29,222 nucleotides of DNA, taken from assembly GCA_051453625.1 (NCBI GenBank), contig JBOZIK010000001.1, positions 4,767,290 to 4,796,511 on the forward strand, given 5' to 3'. Position numbers and translations under genes: made by a program. The notes beneath the pieces were generated by a model. It saw only the letters and a program-made list of their open reading frames with translations. It searched no databases and had not been told where the DNA came from. This document shows, piece after piece, positions 9,598 to 19,484 of the stretch; position 1 is the stretch's first letter; each line of letters starts with the position of its first letter. Source of the stretch: Welwitschia mirabilis. Taxonomy: Eukaryota > Gnetophyta > Gnetopsida > Welwitschiales.

Positions 9598-12500
9598 AAC
9601 TTGGTTACACACTTAAAGCCCTTTTTTCAAATTTTCAATATTTATATTCGTCTAGATTTGTTTCATCTTTATCTTATTTTACTTAAGCTCCTTCTTGTGT
9701 TCATCATATTTTAAGCTACTTTATCTTTAACTTTCTTAATTTTTTTTTCCTTCATTGGGTTTATCATATTCTAAACCATTCCATCTTTTATACATTATCT
9801 TATTAATTTTAGAAATTAATATGACAATAAAATTATTAAAGGAATTTCATCACTTCTATTTTTTAGAATACCTAACTTTATTTGAGGTATTATTTTAGTG
9901 GTTATCCATTTTTGGTAATTTATATTACTCCAATACTTTAGCTTTAATTTATTTTATTTAAATAAATAAATGATTTATTTAGAAAGTAGTATTATTTTCA
10001 TCTATAGATGATGACTTACTCATATTAAATATTTATTTAAGATTTAAGGGCTTGTTTAGTCCCTTGGATGAAGTTACAAAATTATACAAATGTAGATACT
10101 TTACATAAACTTCTTCTTTTATTTACCTATAAGGGATATAAACAAGGGTATAAAAATTATTTTAATTAATATAATAATATTTTAAGGATAGTATCCTATC
10201 ATTTGTTGTATTTTTATGTTGGATTCAATTTGTCATCATCTTTTATAATGGGGTTTAGTAGCAATGACTAGTGGGGTAGCTTATCCTTTAGCTTCCTCAT
10301 TCTTTGTAGGTTATTAAGGCTTAGATAGTTTATCTTGTTTTAGAATGTGCTTTACTTGAATAGGAACTTATTTTTAATAAAGCTTCTCAAGTTAGGAATG
10401 AATATTTACAATGTTATTTCATGTTTTATTAAGTGTTTGGAGGACTTCATCATGTTATTTAAATGCTTCATTTCTTTTTTAAGACATTTGAGTATTTTCC
10501 CCTTTAGACTAAGTCTCTTTAGACTGTGCTTCTAAGATGCTATTTAATTTCTTTACTATCATTCCTTCACTTGTTAATCTTATTTTATGCTTTGTAAATA
10601 GGTTTATTAATAGTATTTTATGCTTCATCAAAGAATTTTTCTTCTTTGAGTAAGTTGAACCTATGTTTTGTGATGGTTAATACCATAACAATTTATTTCC
10701 ATGAAATGTCCTTGACATATCATTAACTCATAAAGAATAGACAAATTATTATAATGTACATAAGATTCATTAATTGATTACTTGTTGTTATTATAGCTCT
10801 AGGATCTTCATAACATATTATAATTAACATGCTAACACATTTAACATCTAACATATGTTCTTTATTTATAGTAAGATACTCATTTTCATTTAGCTTATTT
10901 ATCTTAGTACTTTAATGAATACTTCATTATTATTTAGTATTCACTTGAGTAATACTTTTATGATCATTTGCCTTTAACTTATTTTAAGGATGTATCAAAA
11001 TAAATTATAATGGATTTAAAGTATTTCTAGTCATACCTCTTTAAATTTTTATTAATAAGACTTCCTTTAGAATTACTATCAAAATGGGCCATAAAGTAAT
11101 AAAGAGGAAAATTAGGGGAAAAAGTGTATAAAATGGAATACCATTAATAAAGAAAAGAGTTGCAAGGAAGAATATTAAATTTACTATATGAAAATTTATA
11201 GAAGTGCAGCAACATAGCTTTCCCAATCTTTGTAGAAATTAGCTTTATAGTAAAATAGAATAATATGTATAACTCTTTAATCATTTTTATTGATTTAGTG
11301 TATCAATTTTATCACAATAATTTAAATGATTTTATTTATTATATTAATTTAAAATTAACTTAATTTAAGAAGGATATTTATTCTTAAACTTAACAAAGAA
11401 AGATAATGATTTGGAAGCATAAATATCTTTAGTAAATTTTTGTATTAGTTATTGAAGAAAATACAATGAGATGATGTCAACACTATTTTGTTTAATAGTG
11501 TTTTCAAAAGTAAGAAGTAAAAACATGAGTTATTATGTTTCATCATAAAGGAAACCTTGTTTAATATTTTATTTTTATCTTTTGATAAAAGATTTTGATG
11601 GTATACAGGAATAACATAGAATTAGCTATAATATTGGTTTCCTAGTTTCATGAATTCATAAATTCATCACTAGGAATAACGTGAGTTATTGTATCATTAT
11701 ATATGTATTCTAAGTTCAACTAAGATTTCTCTATGGATACAAATCTCATGAAATTAAACTGAACTTTTACCAAAATACTAGGACTTCTGTTTGAAGTGTA
11801 GGTCTAGTGTCATTCTTCCCAAGGGATAATATGTAGGAAAAAAATAGTAAATCCTTTACAAAACTTACTTCTATAAGTGTCATAAAATGATAATGTATTA
11901 TAAGAAAGATAGAAAGGAAGTGTATCAATAAATTGAGGGAGGAAGGCATAATCCCTAACATATAGCATGATCATAATAACACTAACAAGAATCTTAATAA
12001 AAATAGACTTGATCTACAATTATTCCAAAGAAATCATGTTAATAATCCTTGAAACCTCAAGTACGGTGACATAATCTAATTCACTATATAAGTTTTGGTA
12101 AAGACTCTAAGTTAACTTAGTTTATATAGCTAATTCATAAGCATAAAAAGTAGAAACTTATCCAAAAGAATATTAAATGATAGTAACTATGGATTGAAAT
12201 TAACACATATAGAATCACTCATAAATATAGATAAGCTTAATGAAAAACATGCATACTTGGCATTAAGAACAAGATTGAAGAAACTCCAACCTTTATTATA
12301 GTAATAGAGCAAATACTACATAAAAGAAATATTGAAGCTAATATTTAAAATGTTATGCTAACCTTAAGTGCTAACTCATTACTTAGAAATCTCTCATATT
12401 AAAAAATTGATTATAAAATACATGTGTTGAAAGATCCCTAAAAATGAGTTTAAACTACATTTTTCTAATCCAAAATTTAGGGTTATTATTAGGGTTTTAC

Positions 12501-13261
12501 AAATTGGCATAAAATTTAAACTCTTCAAATTAGGTTAGAAATAGTCTTAATAAACTCAACATCTTCTCATAGTCCTGAAATGTAAGAATAAAAATATTTC
12601 TTCTAAAATGACCAACACCACTACTAAATCCTACCACAGCCATTAGAATTCTAGAGATTTTGGCTTGCAACTTCTAATCCATGATCTATCATACTATAGA
12701 AATCTACAAAGGTAAAATGTAAAGGCCAAATGTTAGATTTATCTAATTTTAACAACATAGATCAAGATACGTCCATAAAACCATAAAAATTAGAACTTAA
12801 CTATGATTAGATGGGCTTAATTACTTAAAACAAATGTTAATTTTAACATGTTATAACAACCACAACTAATCTTTTGCTAGTATTCTAAAAAAATGTGTAA
12901 AAGTTGCATAACATTAAAAAATTAAAAAATAAAAAAACATTAAAGATGACCAATTTTTAGGCTAATTTCATTTAAATTAAATGGATAAAAAAGTGTAAAA
13001 TAAAATTTTAAGTGAAATGCTCACTCCCACTAACTAAACTTAACTATATCTCAAAATTTAATGAAATGGAAATTAAAATGTATATGTAAATAAAATTGCA
13101 CAAATTTAAGATGCATGGCCATAAAAGAGAAGTACTTAATTGATTTTTTAAAAATAATTACATCAAAGAAGAGGACATGCAAACTAAGAAAATAAAAGAT
13201 ATTTCAAGTACAACTAAAAAATGTGCATAGGAAAAATTACAAAAATAAGTGAAGTGGGGGA
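9598..13261. other. AT-rich stretch without recognisable genes
   Basis: No retroelement or host protein motif could be made out on either strand. Around 9655-9790 two imperfect copies of a roughly 65-bp unit occur in tandem, with CATATTTTAAGCTACTTTATC and CATATTCTAAACCATTCCATC as the best-matched parts. The minus strand around 11700-12000 stays open for 64 codons with a hydrophobic, unrecognised product. A purine run GTGGGGGAGATG near 13256-13266 resembles a PPT but has no LTR pair. The minus-strand part next to 13262 may be the 3' tail of the ORF1-like remnant. Confidence 0.5.
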
Positions 13262-13830
13262 GATGCACTAACTAATGAATATTATGAGAAACAATCCTCT
13301 CAAGCTTTTTTCAATTTCATCTTGCTTTTTGGATTTTTTTTTTTCTTTTTTCTATGCTCTTTCTTTTTGAAGATCTTTTTCATTATGTTCCAAAGTTCTT
13401 CTATCTAATCCTTTTAACATTTAAAAATCTATTTAAGAAATGTCTCATTTAAAGTAAACAAATAATGATGAGAAAGAGAAGTAGAAGAAGGAAAAGAATA
13501 AGGAGGAGTAGGAGAGTAAGGTAGATGTGGTGTCTTTTAAATTAGCTCTTTACCCTTTTTTATAGTAATAGGAGAAGAATAAGGAGAATAAGAGGCTTAA
13601 GCATGAGATGAAAAATGACCTTGAGGTGCTACTACTTCTTATTCTCCTTGTTGGAGGATTCTTGGAATTTAATCTTCCTTATTGCGCTTTTGAACTTGAG
13701 TGATTTTTCTAGGGGTAATGATCTCTATGTAAGATATATTCCAATTATTATAATAAAGGGTTTGTGAGAAAGCATTTTGAAGAAAATCTAAAACTAATCA
13801 TGGAAGTGGTAGATTTTCTTATTGTCTACA
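13262..13830 (-). pseudogene. ORF1-like plant transposon protein, C-terminal part (copy A)
   Basis: Minus-strand translation, with stops, shows a Pro/Ser-rich region (SYSPYSSPITIKKGK, HLPYSPTPPYSFPSSTS, LSHHYLFTLNETFL). A strongly Lys-rich tail follows (IMKKIFKKKEHRKKKKKIQK) and would form a coiled coil. This is how the C-terminal half of Athila-like ORF1 proteins looks: low-complexity Ser/Pro, then a charged helix. The N-terminal half resumes at 17558, beyond the inserted LTR element. The function of this family is not established; it lies in the gag position of Athila/Tat-type elements. The assignment is by eye only. Confidence 0.5.
13826..13830. repeat. Target-site duplication, left copy (CTACA)
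   Basis: CTACA lies directly before the LTR element. It is identical to CTACA at 17558-17562 directly after it. Five bases is the expected size for LTR retrotransposon integration. Confidence 0.9.
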
Positions 13831-14222
13831 TGTAATGTTTCTTTTTACCAGTGTAAGGTCATTTTGTTATAAATAGAAATATATAAATATTATGTTAGAA
13901 TTAATAAGAATAACAAATAATAATTTTATAAAAAGGTGGAAATTATTATTGATAGTAAAAAAATTACATTCCTTATCTTTATCCAATAGCCTTAGAATAA
14001 TGATCAAAGGTAAAGACATAGACTATGACCTGATTTCCCCTCCTAAGACCCTTGGGGATCAGCCAAGATTATCATTAGTTACATCCACCTAGTTTATTAT
14101 TATAAGCTTAAGTAGCATAATGAAAGGATACATCTTTACATATTTGGGTTTCACCCATTCATATCTCATTAATTATGCTCATTTAATACACTTCTTTACA
14201 AAAGTAAATTTAAAACATTACA
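13831..14222 (-). repeat. 3' LTR of the TR-GAG-like element
   Basis: 392 bp with ends TGTAATGTTT and AAACATTACA. It aligns along its whole length with 17144-17557. Shared blocks include ATATAAATATTATGTTAGAA, TTATTATTGATAGTA and GATCAAAGGTAAAGACAT. The other copy is longer mainly by an insertion around CCACCCTCACCTAATGCCAT and by GTTTCA. Confidence 0.92.
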
Positions 14223-14235
14223 TTCCCTTTCCCTT
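14223..14235 (-). promoter_or_regulatory. Polypurine tract of the TR-GAG-like element
   Basis: The plus strand TTCCCTTTCCCTT gives AAGGGAAAGGGAA on the minus strand. It abuts the TGTAATG start of the 3' LTR, as a PPT must. This fixes the orientation of the element. Confidence 0.88.
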
Positions 14236-14876
14236 AAGCTTCATGTTCATTGTTAACATTATTTCTCCTCATCTTGTGTAGTTCATGAAAGAATGCCAAT
14301 CTATATTATTTTTTATTATCTACAAAACATAAGGGAAGGAAAACACTATATATTAAGAAATATACTAACAAGTAAGAAAGTAACATATCATGTTTTATTA
14401 AAAGTTTCGGGAAAGGTCTTCTTCATATACTCCCTACTTTTCCAAGGTTGTTGATTATAAGTGGGTCTATTAAATGTATACTTCCTTTACATTTTTATTG
14501 CTCAATTACTTAGTAGTGGTATCTAAAACCTTTTCAAAATGGATTTGTTTACTTAGAAGTCATGGTGTTCATTTCATTAAGTATCCTATCCTTGAAGATA
14601 GTATTTTTCTTTTTGATAGCCATCTTTTGTTGATTTGATTTTCAAAGTATGGAGGAGGCTTTTGAGTTAGAGTGGTAAGATGCTAATGAAACTGTTATCA
14701 ACTTATTTTTAGAGAAGTTCTTTTGGTATTTCATTAGGCACTAGAATTTAGACCAATGTTCATCCAGTGGATATTTNNNNNNNNNNNNNNNNNNNNNNNN
14801 NNNNNNNNNNNNNNNNNNNNNNNNNNNNNNNNNNNNNNNNNNNNNNNNNNNNNNNNNNNNNNNNNNNNNNNNNNNN
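14236..14876 (-). other. 3' internal region of the TR-GAG-like element, partly a false duplication
   Basis: 14236-14501 holds no recognisable protein. 14502-14776 repeats 14877-15151, ending exactly at the N-gap, so it is probably the same stretch of the gag region assembled twice. Confidence 0.6.
14777..14876. other. Assembly gap of 100 N between near-identical flanks
   Basis: The 275 bases before the gap (14502-14776) match the 275 bases after it (14877-15151), to the exact gap edges. About a dozen mismatches are present. This is the mark of an unmerged contig overlap. Confidence 0.9.
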
Positions 14877-15330
14877 TCAATTACTTAGTAGTGGTATCTA
14901 AAACCTTTTTAGAATGGATTTGTTTACTTAGAAGTCATGGTGTTCATTTCATCAAGTATCCTACACTTGAAGATAGTGTTTTTCTTTTTGGTAGCCATCT
15001 TTTGTTGATTTGATTTTCAAAGTATGAAGGAGGCTTTTGAGTTAGAGTGGTAAGATGCTAATGAAACTGTTAATAAAATTATTTTTAGAGAAATTCTTTT
15101 GGTATTTCATTAAGCATTAGAATTCAGACCAATGTTCATCCAGTGGATATTTTCCCAAGTAGAGGCATTGAAATTCCATAATTTGATCTTCTATGAAATC
15201 TTATGCGATGAATTTCCTTTTAAACTCTTCTATGAAGGTGTTCCATGGTATTTTTTGGAAATGCTCTTGTTGGTACATAGACCACCGTTTGTAGGCATTT
15301 CCTATAAGGAAAATAGTAACATATACATAC
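14877..15330 (-). pseudogene. Retrotransposon gag remnant
   Basis: Minus-strand translation gives IFLIGNAYKRWSMYQQEHF, then IPWNTFIEEFKRKFIA, DFIEDQIMEFQCLYLG and PLDEHWSEF. This matches the Ty3/gypsy gag capsid-like pattern: LxGxAxxWW, then I(T/P)WxxFxxxFxxxF, then a Q/G-containing helix ending in YxxxF. One of the paired Trp residues has become Arg. Stops interrupt the frame. No CCHC zinc knuckle and no protease follow before the PPT. Gag would have formed the particle shell. Two + strand frames over this region (14756-15013 and 15132-15374) are antisense shadows. Confidence 0.75.
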
Positions 15331-15994
15331 TATCTTTTAGGAGGAATATTTCAAAACTCAAAGTAGTTCTCTAATTACTAGATCTAGGATGTGGCTCCTT
15401 TGCTTATTATATCTTTACTTTTTTAGATCTTTAGAATGTTATTTTTGCATTCTTTTCTTCTTTGCATTGCTCTATATTAGAGTGATTAGCACTACTTCAC
15501 AGGAATCTTAGAGGTTAGCCTCTATATTTAGTACTCTCATTTGGATGTTTTATAGATTAATGGAGCCTACTGGAGTATGCTGTTCTGATGTAAATAGTGG
15601 CTCTTGGGATGATTTTGGGTTATATTCTAGAGGCCTATCTCTTAGGTAAGAGATAAGGATATTAATCCTACTCACTAAAAGTTCATTCTGAGACTAAATA
15701 TGGTCGATTTGGCTTTTTAGTTCATCTATCTACCCATTCACTCTGTCTTCCCTAATGTAGTAATTAGTTCGACATCCTCTTGAACTCATTTATTTCTTTT
15801 ATTTTTGCTTCTCTTCTAAGAATATTCCACTTTTTTTATGGTGGGAATTATGTCATTTTATAGTGATGTTATCCTAGTTAGATATCTGTAACTAAAAGAT
15901 GGTTAGAAAAATAGTTAGAAAAGTAGTTTAGTAGTCATTATAACATTCCTTAATGATATGAATTCCATTGATGGTAACTGTCAAATATGTGTAT
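15331..15994 (-). other. Leader of the TR-GAG-like element between minisatellite and gag
   Basis: On the minus strand this lies 5' of the recognisable gag part and may include the unconserved gag N-terminus. Stops are frequent, and no start codon can be chosen with confidence. Confidence 0.4.
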
Positions 15995-16986
15995 TACTGA
16001 ATACCCAAGTGTGATGTTAGATGATAGGAAATTGTCAAGATTGAACTGTGGTGTTGGATATTTAAGTTAGATGTCAGACATCTAAGTGCAATGTTAGGTA
16101 CCCAAGTATAAAATTGGGGGTTATTTACAGAGCAAGCATGAGTAAGGTGATGAGCATCAGAGTCAACTGGAGGTACCAAGGGCTTATGAGAGTAAGTATA
16201 ACATCATAAACCTAAGTTTAATGTCAAACATTCAAGTGTAATATCAAAGAGCCATATCATGTAAAAATTAAGGTAGAGCAGGCTATGCGAGGAGTGAACA
16301 GGAAGTCTTGGTAGTCTACAAAAAAAAGTTCAACGTCAGGAACCTAAGTGCAATGTCTGGGATTCAAGTGTAATATTAAATGTCCAAGTGTGATGTCAAA
16401 TATTATTACAAAAATAATTATAAAGTAAACCATGAAGTTTCAAGGTCTTGCGAGAGGTATTAGACTATTACAAGCTCAAGTATGACATTGAGCATTAAAA
16501 TGTGACATCGGGAAACTAAGTGCGGCATTGGATACTCATGTAAAATGTTGAAGCCTAAAGTATGATGTTAGATCTTTTTTATGGAGTAGGCTCAAGTAAG
16601 ACAGGAAGTACTAGGGTCGAACGAAAGGTGCCGAAGCATCATGAAACTAAGTGAAATGTCAGGCACTTAAGTGTGATGTCGGGGACTTAAGAATGATATC
16701 AAGCATCCAAGTGTAACATTAGAGCCTTCATTGAAGAGCAAGTTAGAGTAGAGCAGGTAGTTCTAGAGCCAAGAAGAAGGTTTCAAATCATTGTGGAATC
16801 AAGTGTAACATTAGATACTCAAGTGCAACATCAAATACCCAAGTGTAATATTAAATATTTCTCTTAAAGTTGGCTAAAGCAGAAAAATAACCATTGAATC
16901 AAACAATAGGTTGTGAAGAATTATAGGACCAAGTGTGATGTCAGACACTCAAGTGCAACATTGGGCACTCAAGTATGACATTGGCC
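15995..16986 (-). repeat. Higher-order minisatellite, about 18-20-bp units in seven clusters
   Basis: About 25 copies of a word like CAAGTGTGATGTCAGRCA (plus strand) are present. They fall in clusters near 16002-16120, 16205-16251, 16327-16404, 16475-16571, 16643-16727, 16798-16858 and 16928-16985. Within a cluster the spacing is 18-20 bp. Between cluster starts it is about 125-170 bp. The spacers are also related, with GAGCAGGCT, GAGCAAGTTAGAGTAGAGCAG and AGGTNNNGAAGCATCATG-like pieces. The array lies in the 5' leader of the minus-strand element and is visibly GC-richer than its surroundings. An 18-bp unit would keep frame as a six-residue repeat, but stops interrupt every frame. Confidence 0.88.
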
Positions 16987-17016
16987 TTAGGATCTGCAAC
17001 ATCAACATGGGTTTCA

Positions 17017-17083
17017 NNNNNNNNNNNNNNNNNNNNNNNNNNNNNNNNNNNNNNNNNNNNNNNNNNNNNNNNNNNNNNNNNNN
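17017..17083. other. Assembly gap of 67 N
   Basis: The gap lies between the minisatellite and the primer binding site. I see no repeated flanks. The repetitive array next to it is the likely cause. Confidence 0.9.
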
Positions 17084-17128
17084 TGTCTTCATATTCTATT
17101 CTACTTAATGATAATTTACCATCTTCAT

Positions 17129-17141
17129 GGCTCTAATACCA
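17129..17141 (-). promoter_or_regulatory. Primer binding site (initiator Met tRNA) of the TR-GAG-like element
   Basis: The plus strand GGCTCTAATACCA gives TGGTATTAGAGCC on the minus strand. This is one change from the usual TGGTATCAGAGCC. It lies two bases inside the 5' LTR end, the standard spacing. Confidence 0.92.
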
Positions 17142-17143
17142 AA

Positions 17144-17557
17144 TGTAATTTTCCTTTTTACTAGTTTAAGATTATTTTGTTATAAATAGGAACATATAAA
17201 TATTATGTTAGAATAAATAAGAATAATAAAGAATAATTTTAGAAAAAGGTGGACTTTATTATTGATAGTAGAAAATTACATTCCTTATCATTAGCCAAGA
17301 TTCTTAAACTAGTGATCAAAGGTAAAGACATGGACTGTGACTTGAGTCCCCTTATGGAACCCTTTGAGATCAGTCAAGGTTGTCATCAGTTACATCCATC
17401 TAGTCTATCCACCCTCACCTAATGCCATAGGCTTAAGTAGTATAATGAAAGGACAAATTTTTGCATATTTGGATTACACCCATTCATATCTTATTAATTA
17501 TGCTTATTTAGTTTCATAATACACTTGTTTATAAAATAGTAAATTTGGAACATTACA
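17144..17557 (-). repeat. 5' LTR of the TR-GAG-like element
   Basis: 414 bp with ends TGTAATTTTC and GGAACATTACA, aligning along its length with 13831-14222. On the minus strand it is the 5' LTR because the primer binding site follows it. It is followed on the plus strand by the right CTACA duplication. Confidence 0.92.
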
Positions 17558-18060
17558 CTACATGGGTAATTATAGTTTTCAAGAGGCATTTGATAATGCC
17601 AAAAGATTTATTATTTTGAATTATTCTAATCATGTCCAAATGATCACTATAAACATTTATAATAAGGGAGGTAGCCACTCTATTTCTAATGATTAATATA
17701 AATAGGACTAACTGGTTCTTATGAAGGTATTTGCAAGGACAAGAACCATCTATATTACGAGAATATTGCATGTTTAAAGATTCATAATAAAAAGTGAAGA
17801 TCTTAATAAGTAAAAAAGATAGACTATTACTTTGGATTACTTCAAAAATATCCTCTAGATCTCATAAAGTTAGGATAAAAAAAGTGTTATGAATATCTAA
17901 GAGTCCTTTTCATTCCTATTGGCATTCTTGTAAAACCCAAGTAATTCTCTATGATAGTAATAGGTATCTTCTTACTTTAAAAGATAATTTCAATTATTGG
18001 ATTTAATCCTTACTATGTAGAATATTTTATAAAGGAAGGGAAAATAGGTGAAGATGCCCT
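17558..18060 (-). pseudogene. ORF1-like plant transposon protein, N-terminal part (copy A)
   Basis: Minus-strand frames show FIKYST**GLNPIIEIIF, IENYLGFTRMPIG, LVLFILIIRNRVATSLIINV and KSFGIIKCLLKTIITHVV. The order suits the N-terminal domain of the putative plant transposon protein family (ORF1 of Athila-like elements): an FYANL-like helix, then an LLG-like turn, then a long helix with an LPYG-like loop and an ITxxxxHFxV end. The region stops at CTACA, where the TR-GAG-like element is inserted. The C-terminal half lies at 13262-13830. Two or more frameshifts are needed to join the pieces. It is related by pattern to 23602-26293. Confidence 0.5.
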
Positions 18061-19484
18061 ATTTAATAAAATATTCTTATCTTTAACTCATGATTTCCTA
18101 TAGATTATAAAAGTAAAGAAAGGAGAAAAAGAAAAAATGAAGAAAGAGAATAGAAGACAATGGAGATAAATTTAGAGATAAGAAATAAATAAGAAATATG
18201 AAGAAACTAGAAAACAATCAATTTCTGGAACAAAAATAAACATACTAGAGAGGTAAAATAACAAAAAATTATGACTAAAATTCATAAGAAGAAGCATGGA
18301 AAAATTATGTAAATCTAGATAATGGTGCTAGTAAGGAAACATAATGGCATGAGTGAAACTAACCAAATATATGCAACCTTTAATAAGGCATAGGAGGAAA
18401 TAACAAAGGTTAAGAAAATGTAATATACAAGGAAATTAGTGACTTTAAGTCTTGGTTTTTATTTAAAAAAAATCCATAAAATTATTTTATTTCATTAATA
18501 GTTGAGATTAATTTTGCCTAAATTGTGTCTTAAATAGAGAGATTACATTGTGAGAAACACAAATGTGCTTTCTAATGTATTTTATCATAGAGGGAAAAAT
18601 GGGGTTTTATGACTTAGAATGGTTAATGAAAAAGGGGAAATGTAGTAAATGACAATGAAAATGATGAATATATGCATCCTATGAATAAAGGCATTAATGA
18701 AATTTGCCTAATTACCTAGCTGTTTTTTAAATTTTTATTTAATTAGATAGATCTATTACCTAGATAAAATAATGTATTAATGACTAAAATTGAAACATTC
18801 AAGAGTAGGTGAAAGAGTTTCAAGTTTTGATTTATTGAATTAAGTATCACAAAATATCTATCTAATTTCAAGTTAATTTTATTCGAATTCCCTTGTACAT
18901 TCATAAGTTGCTACTTCAAGAATTTGATCATGTTAATCATTCAGTGCTATAGCACTTTCTTCTAATAGATTTAACATGTAATTCATGAAGAATTTAGTGC
19001 TATGTTGCTAGTAAGCATTCATAGCTTCAATGAAATTAAACATTTCATAAATAAATTATTAGAGCTACAATGCTAGTAGGAATCCATATCCCTAATGCTA
19101 TTAACTAAATCTAATATTAATGATTTATAAACAAAGCTCTTAAAATTTTAAGAAAATTTTAAAGAAATTTCTCTCTCATACACACTATGGTCATCATCTC
19201 ATGTAATTTCATCCCTTTGAGTACTTAAAACAAAGTTACCACTTAGAAAAAAATAGAAAAATCACATTTTTCCTTAGGACTTTTCATATTGGAGAGCTTA
19301 AATAACAACAAACTTTAATAAAGAACTTAAAAATAAATATGAATTTCCCTTAAAGAGAAATAATTTATAATGATTCTACTAAAACATTGAAAAGATAAAT
19401 ATCACTTAGTTATTAAAAATTAAAAAGAGGCCATTAACTAGGATTATTAAGTCTCTTACACTCATAAGAAAATAAAAGGGGTAG
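18061..19484. other. AT-rich stretch without recognisable genes
   Basis: On the minus strand this follows the end of the gypsy pol remnant and precedes ORF1 copy A. It holds a purine-rich run (about 18110-18240) and a loose twofold repeat near 18990-19100 (TGCTAGTAAGCATTCATAGC and TGCTAGTAGGAATCCATATC). No LTR boundary or protein could be recognised. Confidence 0.5.

Larger units (their letters stand above)
13831..17557 (-). mobile_element. Complete non-autonomous gypsy-like LTR element (TR-GAG type)
   Basis: This is a full LTR retrotransposon on the minus strand. The order is 5' LTR (17144-17557), primer binding site (17129-17141), leader with minisatellite, gag-like remnant, polypurine tract (14223-14235) and 3' LTR (13831-14222), bounded by a perfect CTACA duplication. 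The total is about 3.7 kb including 167 N and a likely false duplication of 275 bp, so the real element is nearer 3.3-3.5 kb. No protease, RT, RNase H or integrase motif can be seen in the available bases. That fits the TR-GAG class of plant elements, which keep gag and depend on another element for mobility. TGTAAT...ATTACA ends are common in gypsy elements. By eye the two LTRs match at about four bases in five, so insertion is old. Confidence 0.88.

Noticed and set aside
10347-10535. 62-codon + strand frame rich in Leu and Phe
   Set aside because: The hydrophobic product is expected from T-rich DNA, and no family is recognised.
13256-13266. GTGGGGGAGATG as a plus-strand polypurine tract
   Set aside because: No LTR start or matching LTR follows, and the surrounding text is minus-strand ORF1-like sequence.
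15132-15374. 80-codon + strand frame
   Set aside because: It is antisense to the gag remnant on the minus strand, which has the recognisable motif order.
15995-16986. CRISPR-like array of about 18-bp repeats
   Set aside because: The repeats are degenerate, the gaps within a cluster are too short for spacers, the longer spacers are related to one another, and the context is a plant LTR element.
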